A DNA stretch of 64,000 nucleotides. Origin: SMWN01 sp965221455. GTDB lineage: Bacteria; Pseudomonadota; Gammaproteobacteria; Eutrophobiales; Eutrophobiaceae. The notes beneath the pieces are model-generated. The model worked only from the letters and a program-made list of their open reading frames with translations, made no database searches and was not told the origin of the DNA. Each line of letters begins with the position of its first letter. Position 1 is the first letter of the stretch. Made by a program: the position numbers and the translations under genes. The DNA lies in contig OZ244890.1 of NCBI GenBank assembly GCA_965221455.1, positions 62,001 through 126,000 of the forward strand, written 5' to 3'. Below, in pieces: positions 37,062 to 47,366 of this stretch.

Positions 37062-38057
37062 ATGATAAAAACGATCTATATCGAGGAGCAAGTTGAAAAA
37101 CACCCCAGAACGCTGGACATACTGGCTCGTTTCCCTGAAGCCACCCGGATCCACTGTCAACGATATGGCGAAATCTTTAATCGTAAAGCACAGAATTTCA
37201 GATTGCAAAAAAAGCAACCCGCATTAATTCTTGCAGAAAAAAATAGAGACTTTGTACTTCCTGCACCAAAAGCCTATGCCATTGGTGCAGGAAAGAATTA
37301 TTACTTTTCGCACATGATGAATTGCCCGTATGACTGTCGATACTGTTTTTTACAAGGTATGTATCAATCTGCTCATTATGTTTTATTTGTGAATTATGAA
37401 AATTTCGCCAAAGAGATTGGCACCAAGATTCAAGAAACAAAAGAGGTAATACATTTCTTCTCAGGATACGATTGCGACAGTCTGGCACTGGAACCTGTGA
37501 CAAAATTTCTTGATTATTTTCTACCCGTTTTTAGAAACAATCCAAATGCCTTGCTGGAAATTAGAACCAAAAGCACGCAAATCCGCACACTTCTGAACAT
37601 CGAGCCATTAGGTAATTGTGTACTTGCCTGGAGTTTTACACCGACTGAGATAGCCACTGCACTTGAGCACAAGGCACCTCCCATCGAACGAAGAATGGAG
37701 GCGATTACAAAATTGCAGGACAAAGGCTGGCGTATAGGTTTACGTTTTGATCCCTTGATTTATTCAGGCGAATATAAATCCCGGTATCAAAAACTATTTA
37801 CTGATACTCTACCTTTATGTGATCCGGAATTATTACATTCAGTCAGTTTGGGTGGTTTCCGTCTTCCTAAAAGATTTTTCAGATCATTAAAAAACATGTA
37901 TCCCACCGAGAAATTATTTTCCTCGCCACTAGAGGAAGAAGATGGAATATTAAGCTATAAAAGAAGAATACGATCAGAGATGTTGAGTTTTTGCAGCCAG
38001 GAAATATTAAATCATATCCCTGAAAAAAAATTCTTTCCTTGCCAGGACATTTTCTAA
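37062..38057 (+). CDS. SPL-like radical SAM protein
   Basis: A 331-residue member of the spore photoproduct lyase-like radical SAM family. The 4Fe-4S cluster motif is C88-P-Y-D-C92-R-Y-C95. HFFSGYDCDSLALEPVT and LLEIRTKSTQIRTLL follow, as in SplB-type proteins. True spore photoproduct repair is not expected in a non-sporulating gammaproteobacterium, so a role in another DNA lesion or modification is possible but unproven. It is paired with the nucleosidase-like gene. Confidence 0.85.
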   Translation: MIKTIYIEEQVEKHPRTLDILARFPEATRIHCQRYGEIFNRKAQNFRLQKKQPALILAEKNRDFVLPAPKAYAIGAGKNYYFSHMMNCPYDCRYCFLQGMYQSAHYVLFVNYENFAKEIGTKIQETKEVIHFFSGYDCDSLALEPVTKFLDYFLPVFRNNPNALLEIRTKSTQIRTLLNIEPLGNCVLAWSFTPTEIATALEHKAPPIERRMEAITKLQDKGWRIGLRFDPLIYSGEYKSRYQKLFTDTLPLCDPELLHSVSLGGFRLPKRFFRSLKNMYPTEKLFSSPLEEEDGILSYKRRIRSEMLSFCSQEILNHIPEKKFFPCQDIF

Positions 38058-38350
38058 TAAGCATTACTCACTGGTTATATTTACATTCTATCCACTGATT
38101 GCGTTTGGAAATGGAGATAACTCAAGCCGACTTAATTCTGACTGGATGCATCGTAGGCGTGATTCGGTGCTACCCTCGATTCTGTTTTACTGCTTTCACT
38201 ATTCTGGAGAAAATTGACACTTTAAGGGATCTTGTAGTAGCACTATCGTTGGTGTCATTAGTATAATGGTATGGCATTAATTTGATGAAAGTATCCTGGC
38301 TATCTACAAAGCTATTCATGAGCGTCAGTGAAACAAATAAGGCTGACTGA

Positions 38351-39472
38351 ATGCTGGATGAAATGCAAAAACAAATAGCGACCAGAAAACTGGAAGTGCT
38401 CTATGGGCAGTTATATTTAAGTTTACTGTTTTCATCCGTACTCTTTATCTCTTTATCATATATTTTCAGAGACTATATGTCTTCTCTTTCGTTATTTTCA
38501 TGGTTGGTGTTTTTTCTATCAATTATGACATTCCGATTTTTTCTAGCTTACAAATTCAAGCATGCAAAGAATATTTCATTAAACCTGCACTACTGGTCTG
38601 CATTGCATATGTTCGGAGTATTAATCTCGGCATTTACCTGGGGTGGCTTTATCCTGATTTTAGCCATATCAGCCAACCCGACTCATCTTAGCCTTTTAAT
38701 AATATGTATGGCTGGTTTAAGTGCCGGTGCTGCAGGTGATTATTCATTTTCATTTTATTCTTTTATAGCTTTCGTTATGCCTTTGTTGATTCCGACAGGA
38801 ATACTTCTGGTGACGGCTGATGATCCTGAATTTCATGTGCAGGGATATTTTATTTTATTGTTTCTAATCATGATGATTTTATTGTTATGGCGGCTGAATA
38901 AAACAACGACTCATTCATTAAGCATGCAATTTGAAAATCAGACATTAAAAATTCTATCGACTAAAGATAGTTTAACAGGAATTAATAATCGCCGTCGGTT
39001 TGATGAATCATTACATGATGAATGGTACCGAGCATCGCGAATATCAAGTCCGTTGTCACTCATACTATGTGATATTGATAATTTCAAGGAATATAATGAT
39101 ACCTATGGTCATCTGGAAGGCGATAAATGCTTGATAAGAATTGCTCATTTAATCGAGGACAACGCTCGTCGTACGAGTGATATGGCGGCCAGATTTGGAG
39201 GTGAAGAATTTGCGCTACTCTTGCCAGATACCGAAAATAAACATGCACAGGATATTGCTGAACAAATACGAATGAAACTTGTCGATATCGGCATGGCACA
39301 CAGTGGCTCGTCAATTACCCAGATTGTCACGGCCAGCTTCGGTGTTTGCACAACAATCCCGGATAATGATCATATGCCGGAATCATTAATTGAATGCGCC
39401 GACAGCGCGTTATATCAAGCCAAGGATCAAGGTCGCAACATGGTTGTTTCTCAATATGACAATGACCGCTAA
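38351..39472 (+). CDS. Membrane diguanylate cyclase
   Basis: Makes the second messenger cyclic di-GMP. The 373-residue protein has about six membrane segments in residues 15-185 and a short linker. A C-terminal GGDEF domain follows, with an active-site RFGGEEFALLLP (Gly-Gly at 283) and an RTSD inhibitory I-site five residues before it, so product feedback inhibition is likely. There is no periplasmic sensor domain. The gene has its own 290-base upstream gap in which I see nothing else. Confidence 0.93.
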   Translation: MLDEMQKQIATRKLEVLYGQLYLSLLFSSVLFISLSYIFRDYMSSLSLFSWLVFFLSIMTFRFFLAYKFKHAKNISLNLHYWSALHMFGVLISAFTWGGFILILAISANPTHLSLLIICMAGLSAGAAGDYSFSFYSFIAFVMPLLIPTGILLVTADDPEFHVQGYFILLFLIMMILLLWRLNKTTTHSLSMQFENQTLKILSTKDSLTGINNRRRFDESLHDEWYRASRISSPLSLILCDIDNFKEYNDTYGHLEGDKCLIRIAHLIEDNARRTSDMAARFGGEEFALLLPDTENKHAQDIAEQIRMKLVDIGMAHSGSSITQIVTASFGVCTTIPDNDHMPESLIECADSALYQAKDQGRNMVVSQYDNDR

Positions 39473-39481
39473 ATATATAAT

Positions 39482-40804
39482 TTATACAAGATAGAGAATA
39501 TCTTTAAATATGCGCCTTATTCTCTGAGTTATACTTTTATAGTCATCGATGAATGATTTTTCGGCGCTATGATAATTATTATTCAAATAACCCATTGAAC
39601 GAACAAGCCCCTCAATTTTATTGAGGTCTTTCGAGAAGATGCTGGTTGATTTCATATCAAATACTCGCAGATGACTTTCCATGCTTTTCAGATAATCGTA
39701 TGACTCCAGCAAAAATTTACTGGTTTCTTTATTAATTTTCCTTGCTTCGGTTAAATTCCTCAATGCTTGTCGAGTACTTGCTGTATGTAATGTTTTATCC
39801 TCACCGCCATACAACAATTGTAAATAATTTGTCAGGAAATCTATATCCATTACCCCACCTGCATCCCGTTTTAAATCATACTTGCCTTTTTGAATGCATA
39901 ATTCATTGACCACCAGTTTCCGCGTCTTTAAAATTTCTGATTTGAGATAAGCATTATCATATTTTTGATAGATGGAGGGCTGAATTTTGGCAAGTGTCAA
40001 ATCTGCGCAACCTCCGACATCAATGACTGCCCGGCAACGTGTCATCATTTGCCGTTCCCATATTTCACGTTCACCATTATGATAATCTACAAAAGACCGC
40101 TCTCCTGTGACCAACACACCGGAATTACCATGCGGCCGCAAACGCATATCGACTTCATATAACAGTCCGGCAGGGGATAATATACCAATATTGCGCATTA
40201 GTTTACGGACAAACGATGATATCTTATGGGCTAGTTCCTGAGAGCCTCCATGATAAATAAATATCAGATCCAGATCTGAACCGAAATTCATTTCGTAACC
40301 GGCCAGCCTGCCCATCGCAAAAATGGCAACATTATTTTTCACTTCAGCATCGTCCTCTGCCAAAATTTTAATTGCACAAAATAATGTCGCCTCCGCAAGA
40401 TTGCTAAGTGCAAACTCAACCTCTTCTTGCGTATTCTGCTTCATTATTTGTGCCAACAGAATTGTTAACATGATTTCGTTTTTCGCTATTTTAAGCGCTT
40501 CTAACCGTATCCCGGGATCATCTCCTGCAGCCACATCCATAAATTCATCAATTAATGCTGCTGAAGTAAAATCCAGTGTGCGAGGATCATCGAAAATCCC
40601 GGCTATTTTAGATCCTCGAAAGAATACGAACCGAGTGAAGTACCAACTTGCCCCGAAAAGTGCCGCCAATAACTCCAGATTTTCAGGACATCCCCGCCAA
40701 TTATTTTTTTTACTCAGAGACAACCACCGATCCATACTGGAATAAGCAATATCCTTGTGCCATGCCCTTGACAAGGATGTTTGTAACCCTTCAGGCATGG
40801 TCAT
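39482..40804 (-). CDS. glnE: GlnE C-terminal half (adenylyltransferase domain)
   Basis: GlnE adenylylates and deadenylylates glutamine synthetase in response to PII. This 440-residue ORF is the C-terminal adenylyltransferase half: it has MNFGSDLDLIFIYHGG (nucleotidyltransferase metal site), LRPHGNSGVLVT and DAGGVMDIDFLTNYLQ. It starts with an ATG that overlaps the stop of the N-terminal half by 4 bases (ATGA), with AGGA/AGGAAA upstream. So it looks separately translated and coupled, rather than a random frame break. Confidence 0.88.
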   Translation of the reverse strand: MTMPEGLQTSLSRAWHKDIAYSSMDRWLSLSKKNNWRGCPENLELLAALFGASWYFTRFVFFRGSKIAGIFDDPRTLDFTSAALIDEFMDVAAGDDPGIRLEALKIAKNEIMLTILLAQIMKQNTQEEVEFALSNLAEATLFCAIKILAEDDAEVKNNVAIFAMGRLAGYEMNFGSDLDLIFIYHGGSQELAHKISSFVRKLMRNIGILSPAGLLYEVDMRLRPHGNSGVLVTGERSFVDYHNGEREIWERQMMTRCRAVIDVGGCADLTLAKIQPSIYQKYDNAYLKSEILKTRKLVVNELCIQKGKYDLKRDAGGVMDIDFLTNYLQLLYGGEDKTLHTASTRQALRNLTEARKINKETSKFLLESYDYLKSMESHLRVFDMKSTSIFSKDLNKIEGLVRSMGYLNNNYHSAEKSFIDDYKSITQRIRRIFKDILYLV

Positions 40805-42117
40805 GATATTTCCTGTCCTTTTAACAAAATCTTCTCAAAACATTCTCTGGCAATATCTCGCTGCAAAGACAAATATCGATCAAATTTCTTCAAGGTTTTA
40901 CCACTATCAATATCTGAAAAACCCAGTGATCGCGCAATGATAAGTCTCTTTACTTCTTCATCGGGAAGATCGTGCACTTGCATTTCATCAACCATTTGTA
41001 AACGATTTTCCAGTCGCCTTAAGAATAAATAACTCTCTCGAATCCTCTTTGCCTCATCAGGATCAAGCAAACCTATATCCACCATGCAAGTTATTAGTTT
41101 CAGGGTATTCGTTTGTTGTAATACCGGGTGCATCCTCGCATTAACTATTTGCAACATCTGAATAAAAAATTCGATGTCCCGAATACCCCCCTCTCCCATC
41201 TTGACGTTCCATGATCCTCCTTTGTGTCTGATGACCGCCATCTCTTGCTTGATACCGATAAATCTTTCCACATCATCCAAACCAAGTGTTTTTCTATATC
41301 TGTACGGGTGCAGACGCTCAAGCATATCGGTAGCTAACGATTCAGAACCGGCAATGAATCTGGCACGTAACCATGCAAATCTCTCCCATGCCTCCGTACT
41401 CGCTTCATAATAATGCTCAGTATCATCTATCGGCATTACCAATGGTGCACTCTTGCCCCAGGGTCGTAAGTTCAAATCAACCCGATAGAGAAATCCGTTT
41501 GCTGTTACTTCTTCAAGATAACGCATGAAGTAGCGAATTCTCTGTATCACCACTTGATGATATTCATTCACATTGCCGTTAATGTCTTCCGGGTTTGCAC
41601 AGACAAAAATCAGATCCACATCAGAACTATAATTCAACTCCTGCGCACCCAGTTTCCCCATTGCGAACAAGGCATATGGGACTTCTGCACCAGCCCACTT
41701 AATATTCTCATCCTCTGCAATCAACTCAAGCAATTTGATCAGGACTTTATCGGCCAATTCACTCAGGGCTGATAGTATTAGTTCGTAGGGCGTTTGATTA
41801 CCCAGGTCCAACGAGGTAATGCGTAAGAGTTCACGATATTTCAATGACCTTAGACCTTCGACATCGAACACTTTGTCGATCTTTGCCAACTCATTTTTCT
41901 GCGATCCAATCAGGCTGATCGCTGCAGGCTCACGACAAAGGTAATGAAAAAGAAAATTTGATACAGTAATGATATGTATGAAGATTCCCGCTAGTTCATC
42001 CGAGCTTTCCTGTAGAAAATCACGCACAACATCTTCTTGTTGCAGTCGTTCCAATCTCAAATTAGCGAGTTGCGGATTAGGCGACTGATCCAGCAGGTGT
42101 TTATTTTTAGAAATCAT
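40801..42117 (-). CDS. glnE: GlnE N-terminal half (adenylyl-removing domain)
   Basis: The 438-residue first half of GlnE. It has the metal-binding LNYSSDVDLIFVCANPED, VDLNLRPWGKSAPLV and KMGEGGIRDIEFFIQMLQ, all conserved in the deadenylylating domain. It ends at 40801 exactly where the linker between the two catalytic domains lies in E. coli GlnE (946 residues, domain boundary near 440). The total of both halves is 878 residues. The two could reassemble as a heterodimer. A frameshift in a formerly single gene is the alternative. Confidence 0.88.
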   Translation of the reverse strand: MISKNKHLLDQSPNPQLANLRLERLQQEDVVRDFLQESSDELAGIFIHIITVSNFLFHYLCREPAAISLIGSQKNELAKIDKVFDVEGLRSLKYRELLRITSLDLGNQTPYELILSALSELADKVLIKLLELIAEDENIKWAGAEVPYALFAMGKLGAQELNYSSDVDLIFVCANPEDINGNVNEYHQVVIQRIRYFMRYLEEVTANGFLYRVDLNLRPWGKSAPLVMPIDDTEHYYEASTEAWERFAWLRARFIAGSESLATDMLERLHPYRYRKTLGLDDVERFIGIKQEMAVIRHKGGSWNVKMGEGGIRDIEFFIQMLQIVNARMHPVLQQTNTLKLITCMVDIGLLDPDEAKRIRESYLFLRRLENRLQMVDEMQVHDLPDEEVKRLIIARSLGFSDIDSGKTLKKFDRYLSLQRDIARECFEKILLKGQEIS

Positions 42118-42250
42118 GCAATTGATTGCTAATCACTCAAAAAATTAATCCGAAGAACTCAAAGCATCCTGTTTTGGCTGGCCCTAATCGACTTCGATAT
42201 ATATTCTCCATCTGATTCTCTTTCAATTCTTCAGCTTTTCATGCTTTGCT

Positions 42251-42256
42251 ATATAA
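42251..42256 (+). promoter_or_regulatory. -10 element upstream of the PCMT-like gene
   Basis: A consensus TATAAT with TGCTA just before it lies about 50 bases before the ATG at 42306. No strong -35 element is seen at the right distance. Confidence 0.4.
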
Positions 42257-42305
42257 TACCCTCGCATAACTTATTTTTAACACACTTAATTTCGAGAATA
42301 TCTGA

Positions 42306-42959
42306 ATGAATTTTGAACAAGCCCGCACAAATATGATTGAGCAACAAATCAAGCCCTGGGATGTGCCGACTCGGTCAGTGCTGGACATTATCTCCAAAAT
42401 TCACCGTGAAGACTTCATGCCGGAGACATACAAACGATTGGCACTGGCTGATACACAAATACCGCTGGCTCACGGTCAAGTCACTATGACGCCCAAGGTT
42501 GAAGCGCGCTTGCTGCAAGCACTCAAAATCAAGCCGGAAGATGAAATTCTCGAAGTCGGTACCGGAAGTGCTTATATGACTGCTTTACTGGCAGAATCCG
42601 GCCACCATGTTCTGAGCATGGATATCTATTCTGGATTTATCGAACAGGCTGAACCGAAACTTCAACAGTACAATATTCATAATGTCACTCTTGAATGTGA
42701 AAATGCTGTTCTTGGCTGGCAACAGTCTGCGCCGTATAATGTCATTGTCCTGACGGGGTCGGTATCTTTTCTCGAAGAATCAATACAACGGCAATTAAAA
42801 CCGGGTGGTCGCTTATTCGCCGTCACGGGTTCGTCGCCCGCCATGCAAGCGAAATTGATAAAACGCATATCGGAGAACGACTGGCAATCGGAGGTTTTAT
42901 TCGAGACGGATCTACCCGAACTGGAAGGCGCAGCTCAAATGGAACAATTTATATTCTAG
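42306..42959 (+). CDS. PCMT-family methyltransferase-like protein
   Basis: A 217-residue member of the protein-L-isoaspartate methyltransferase family, distinct from the canonical pcm at 15703. It has REDFMPETYKRLALADTQIPL, MTPKVEARLLQAL and the SAM motif ILEVGTGSAYMTALLA. In many gammaproteobacteria such a gene precedes a rhodanese and a TolC gene, as here. Isoaspartate repair is not demonstrated for this subgroup. Confidence 0.85.
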   Translation: MNFEQARTNMIEQQIKPWDVPTRSVLDIISKIHREDFMPETYKRLALADTQIPLAHGQVTMTPKVEARLLQALKIKPEDEILEVGTGSAYMTALLAESGHHVLSMDIYSGFIEQAEPKLQQYNIHNVTLECENAVLGWQQSAPYNVIVLTGSVSFLEESIQRQLKPGGRLFAVTGSSPAMQAKLIKRISENDWQSEVLFETDLPELEGAAQMEQFIF

Positions 42960-42967
42960 GAGAAATA

Positions 42968-43285
42968 ATGGAATCATTGAGCGTCATACAACTTCAAAAA
43001 GAACTGGAGAGCGATAAAAAAGCTGTTTTACTCGATGTTCGTGATAAATGGGAGTATGACCTTTGCCATATTGACGACTCGATTAATATCAGTTTATCCG
43101 AAATTACGACAAAAAAAGAGATGCTGGGAAAACAGGCAAGGACAATTGTTATCTGTCACCATGGAATGAGAAGTACAGTGGCCGCTGAGTATCTCATCTC
43201 CGAAGGTTTTAGGGAAATTGTAAATCTTGAAGGTGGAATTGATGCCTGGGCAAGTATTGTTGAACAGAGTATGGCAAGATACTAG
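42968..43285 (+). CDS. Rhodanese-like domain protein
   Basis: A 105-residue single rhodanese domain with LLDVRDKWEYDLCHI and the active-site loop ICHHGMRS (Cys63). It lies 8 bases after the PCMT-like gene behind a TAGGAGAAA ribosome binding site. Likely a cytoplasmic sulfurtransferase of unknown partner. Confidence 0.92.
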   Translation: MESLSVIQLQKELESDKKAVLLDVRDKWEYDLCHIDDSINISLSEITTKKEMLGKQARTIVICHHGMRSTVAAEYLISEGFREIVNLEGGIDAWASIVEQSMARY

Positions 43286-43352
43286 ATCCTTTGGTATCTG
43301 ACTTCATTCCTCATTCTCACAGAAAACTGAATGCGTGGTTAAGGAACGTAAT

Positions 43353-44672
43353 GTGAGTACACATTTGAAATATTTCAAACATGGTTTTGTATCGATATTG
43401 TTCAGCAGCAGTGTCGCGGCAATGGATCTAATTGAAGTCTATACGCTGGCTGAAGCCAACGATCCTGTATACAGACAAGCTGTGTATTCAACACTAGCTG
43501 CCCGCGAATCAAAACCACAGGCGAAAGCACTGTTATTGCCTCATGCTAATTTCAGTGCCAACACCACGAATAATGACCAAATCATCAGTAGTGCCGGGTT
43601 TGGCACATCTGGAGATATAGATTTTAATAGTCATGGCTACACACTGAATGTCGCTCAACCTCTGTTCAGATGGGATCGTTATCTATCGTTAAAACAATCA
43701 GATAGCATTATTCTTCGAGCTGAAGCAGAGAAAATATCTACACAGCAAGAATTAATTATTCGTGTGGCAGAAAGTTATTTTGAAATTCTGGCTGCTCTGG
43801 ACAATATTAAGTTCGCCGAGGCCGAAACAAAATCACTCGGCCGACAACTTGAACAGACTAACCAACGGTTTGAAGTGGGCTTGACGGCAATAACAGATGT
43901 ACACGAAGCGCAGGCGGGTTTCGACAGAGCGACTGCAGATGAAATCCATGCAAAAAATTTACTTGATAATGCCAGGGAGAATCTGCACGAAATAACGGGA
44001 CAGTACGTTACTGAACTGGATAATCTGGAGGATTCAATGCCACTTATTAGTCCGGAACCTAACGATATTAATCAATGGTCAACAATCGCTGAATCACGGA
44101 ATATGAATATTATCGCCATCAAACATACACTGGAAAATTCTCGACTGGAAATCAAAAAGCAGAAAGCAGGACATTTACCCACACTCGATTTAGTCGCTAG
44201 ACACGGATACAACGTCTCCGGTGGTCGTTTTGGCGACACAAAAATAAAAACCTCAAATGTCGGCCTGGTATTTAATGTACCCCTCTACCAGGGTGGTCAA
44301 GTTAATTCAAGGATCAAACAAGCCGGATATCGTTATAACCAGTCTATGCAAAAACTTGAGCAAGTGCTACGTGCGACACAAAGGGAAACTCGACAGGCAT
44401 ACCTCGGCGTCATGTCAGGCATCAGCCGTGTCAGCGCACTCAAACAGGCCATTGTTTCGAGTGAAACAGCACTGAACGCCACAGCAACCGGCTTCAAAAT
44501 TGGAACACGCACAGCCGTTGACATGGTTGCATCAGAACGAACGACCTTGAATGCAAAACGAAACTATTCTCGCGCAAAATATGATTATTTACTCAATAGC
44601 TTACGTCTTAAGCGGGCCGCCGGTACTTTAAGCCAGGATGATCTTAAACAGATCAGTGCCTGGCTTAATTAG
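43353..44672 (+). CDS. TolC-family outer membrane efflux protein
   Basis: Outer membrane channel of type I secretion and efflux systems. The GTG at 43353 has AAGGA 7 bases upstream and yields a signal peptide (MSTHLKYFKHGFVSILFSSSVAA) and a protein of 439 residues. Two internal repeats of the OEP fold contain ESYFEILAA ... NQRFEVGLTAITDVHEAQ and GFKIGTRTAVDMVASERT. An earlier in-frame GTG at 43335 is less likely. No adaptor or ABC partner is nearby, so it may serve several inner-membrane pumps. Confidence 0.9.
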   Translation: MSTHLKYFKHGFVSILFSSSVAAMDLIEVYTLAEANDPVYRQAVYSTLAARESKPQAKALLLPHANFSANTTNNDQIISSAGFGTSGDIDFNSHGYTLNVAQPLFRWDRYLSLKQSDSIILRAEAEKISTQQELIIRVAESYFEILAALDNIKFAEAETKSLGRQLEQTNQRFEVGLTAITDVHEAQAGFDRATADEIHAKNLLDNARENLHEITGQYVTELDNLEDSMPLISPEPNDINQWSTIAESRNMNIIAIKHTLENSRLEIKKQKAGHLPTLDLVARHGYNVSGGRFGDTKIKTSNVGLVFNVPLYQGGQVNSRIKQAGYRYNQSMQKLEQVLRATQRETRQAYLGVMSGISRVSALKQAIVSSETALNATATGFKIGTRTAVDMVASERTTLNAKRNYSRAKYDYLLNSLRLKRAAGTLSQDDLKQISAWLN

Positions 44673-44786
44673 TATTGAACAAATACCAGCAAAATCGTTG
44701 CCGCAAGTGAAAATAAACCATACCTGAATTTAACCTTGATGAGGATCCATCCTGGTGCATTAGCAGCCAGGAAAAAATAACCATTA

Positions 44787-47354
44787 TCAGTTTATATAAT
44801 TGTCAATAACACTGAGCAATGTGGATACTTTTATAGGCTTTCCTACATGGGTATCGCAGCCGGCCGCCATACACTTGTCTACCTCTTCCTTAATTGCGTG
44901 AGCGGTTAATGCGATAACAGGTGTTGATGGGCGACCACTTTCCGCTTCTATTATTCTAATGGCTCTGGTAGCCTCGTGACCGTCCATAATAGGCATCTGT
45001 ACATCCATTAAAACCAGGTTGTAGCTGTTTTCACGATATAGATCCACTGCAATCCTGCCATTCTCTGCTTCATCTACAATATACGGAAGTTTCTTGAGGA
45101 AAGTCCTGACTAATAAGCGGTTATCTTCACTATCCTCGACCAGCAATATCCGCTTATTATTCAGTGGTGTTGCATCTGCTCCAACATTCGTCCGTTCACG
45201 GCTGACAACAGGTTCACCCGCCTGTTCAGACTCATTTAAAAACACCTGTAGTAACTCGGATTGTTTGACAGGTTTGACCAGATAACCATCCAGCCCAAAT
45301 TCATTCACCTTATGTGTTTTCTGATCAAGAGATACAGGACCTAACATCGCGACCATAACCACACCGCAATCCGCTTTCCTTGAATGCTTGAATCTTTCCA
45401 TCTCTGCATCACCGCATTCTCGTAACATTTTATAGTCCATAAACACGTACTGATATTTTTCCCCACCGCTTGCAGACAATTCACTCCAGGATACACTTGC
45501 TCTAGATTCCAGAGCTACAGCTCCAAATGCGCGTAGAATGTCACAAATTTTAATTCTGTTGTGCTCATTGGCATCTACAATAAGCACTGACTTATCCCTG
45601 AGAAAGTCACTAACATAAAGATCGCCGCTCGTTGCCGGGGTGTTGTTAACAGGTAAAATCACCACAAATGAGAACGTGCTACCAACACCTTCCTCGCTTT
45701 CTACCCAGATACTTCCATGCATCATATCAACAAGCCGCCTGGATATGGTCAGACCCAGCCCTGTTCCACCATACTTGCGTGTTGTCGAAGAATCCGCCTG
45801 CGTAAAACTCTCAAATATCGCCTGTTGTTTATCGCCTGGAATTCCTATGCCTGTGTCACTTACCGAGAACAACAAACCCTCTGAAATATCAGAATGACGC
45901 ACCCTTACTATAATATGTCCGTCTTTTGTAAACTTAATGGCATTACTAATTAAATTAAGGATAATCTGCTTAAGACGTGCTGGATCGCCGACCCGTTTCG
46001 TATCAATATCAGGATCAATTCTGCCGACCAACTCAACATTATGTTCGGCGGCCTTGATAGCATAGATTTCAACTGCTTCTTCCACAACATCACGTAATTC
46101 AAACGTAACGTCCTCCAACACCAGTTGCCCTGCCTCGATTTTCGACAGATCCAGAATATCGTTGACCAGATTTAACAGTGTATCCCCCGCCTTCCTGAAC
46201 ACATTGACATATTTTTTCTGATCACCGGTTAGTTTCGTATCGGAAAGTAACTCCGCCATACCGATAATGGCTGTAAGTGGTGTACGTATTTCGTGACTCA
46301 TACTCGCGAGGAAATCTGATTTAATACGCGTACTTTCCAGTGCCTGATCCCTGGCCAGGGCCAATTCTTTAGTTTGTTCTTCCACTTGTAATCCAATAAT
46401 CGTGTTACGCTCACGCAACTCCTTCTCACGCATATCTTTTGCCCTGACTAAAGCCATCAGTAAAAGTGTGATGCCTAATCCAATAAATACGGCAATATAT
46501 ATTGAGGTTCGATTAACATCAGACCAATAGATATTCTTTTCAATTGATAACCTGACTGAATACAAGGGAAATTGGATTAAAGCATCTTCATTGAAATTCG
46601 TGGTTAAAAATCCGCTTCTGGTATTTACTAAAGGGCCGTTGGTAAAAATTAATTTTCTACCGCTTAGATTCGATGATTCACTATACAAATCAATCATCGA
46701 ATTACTTGAAATTCTAGAACGTTCGATCAATTTTTCCGGGTTTATCAACAAGCAAAGAATCCCCTGAACACGATCTTCCAAAGGTATATTTTCATTTCCG
46801 AAATAATCCCTGTTCGATACAGTCTTTAACAAAATGTAATACATGGCTGACTCCAGAGTTACAACGGTAACGACCGGATCACTGCTCGCATCAAGAAACA
46901 AGGATTTCAGTACATTCCTGAAATTTTCATCATTTTTCACTGCATTTATATCTACAGGTATTGCTGTACCACGAAATTTCGAATACCCGGATTTCAGATC
47001 AAGATCTGAAGTTTGGATATTTTCACTGCTTTGGAGGTTGGAGTAAAAAAGACCTTCTATAAAATCTTGCTGGTCCAGAATTCCCTTAACTGAGGATTGA
47101 AATATTTGATCATCAAACGCCATATTTTCTGACATTGATGTCGCGAAACCATTGATAATGCCATCGCTTACCTGAATATTATGCGTAACGACCCCTCTTA
47201 TTCCGGAAGACTCAAATAAGAACTCTCTCTTATTTTCCTCTAATGCGCCATTCCATGCGATAAAGACCAATGTCAGACCGAGAGCAAGACCCGAGAATAA
47301 AACAACCGCATGCATTAACCACCTTGGAGTATGCTTGTTCGGGTCATTACTCAT
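44787..47354 (-). CDS. Hybrid sensor histidine kinase (CHASE-HisKA-HATPase-REC-REC)
   Basis: An 855-residue inner-membrane kinase. One N-terminal membrane segment, a periplasmic CHASE-like sensor region (about 40-280) and a second membrane segment come first. The HisKA box MSHEIRTPL follows, with phospho-acceptor His354, and then a HATPase domain (NLISNAIKFTKDG, GGTGLGLTIS). The first receiver has an unusual YVFMDYKM site. The second has LVLMDVQMPIMDG (Asp784). The phosphate is expected to pass to the separate Hpt protein encoded next to it. No output regulator is nearby. Confidence 0.93.
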   Translation of the reverse strand: MSNDPNKHTPRWLMHAVVLFSGLALGLTLVFIAWNGALEENKREFLFESSGIRGVVTHNIQVSDGIINGFATSMSENMAFDDQIFQSSVKGILDQQDFIEGLFYSNLQSSENIQTSDLDLKSGYSKFRGTAIPVDINAVKNDENFRNVLKSLFLDASSDPVVTVVTLESAMYYILLKTVSNRDYFGNENIPLEDRVQGILCLLINPEKLIERSRISSNSMIDLYSESSNLSGRKLIFTNGPLVNTRSGFLTTNFNEDALIQFPLYSVRLSIEKNIYWSDVNRTSIYIAVFIGLGITLLLMALVRAKDMREKELRERNTIIGLQVEEQTKELALARDQALESTRIKSDFLASMSHEIRTPLTAIIGMAELLSDTKLTGDQKKYVNVFRKAGDTLLNLVNDILDLSKIEAGQLVLEDVTFELRDVVEEAVEIYAIKAAEHNVELVGRIDPDIDTKRVGDPARLKQIILNLISNAIKFTKDGHIIVRVRHSDISEGLLFSVSDTGIGIPGDKQQAIFESFTQADSSTTRKYGGTGLGLTISRRLVDMMHGSIWVESEEGVGSTFSFVVILPVNNTPATSGDLYVSDFLRDKSVLIVDANEHNRIKICDILRAFGAVALESRASVSWSELSASGGEKYQYVFMDYKMLRECGDAEMERFKHSRKADCGVVMVAMLGPVSLDQKTHKVNEFGLDGYLVKPVKQSELLQVFLNESEQAGEPVVSRERTNVGADATPLNNKRILLVEDSEDNRLLVRTFLKKLPYIVDEAENGRIAVDLYRENSYNLVLMDVQMPIMDGHEATRAIRIIEAESGRPSTPVIALTAHAIKEEVDKCMAAGCDTHVGKPIKVSTLLSVIDNYIN

Positions 47355-47366
47355 TAGTCTTCATAT

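Noticed and set aside
37062..38057. Genuine spore photoproduct lyase
   Set aside because: The family match is clear, but nothing in the window suggests sporulation, so only SPL-like is claimed.
44741..44775. Terminator after the TolC-family gene
   Set aside because: A CCTGG/CCAGG hairpin exists but is followed by A residues on the plus strand, and on the minus strand the T run precedes it, so it does not fit an intrinsic terminator.
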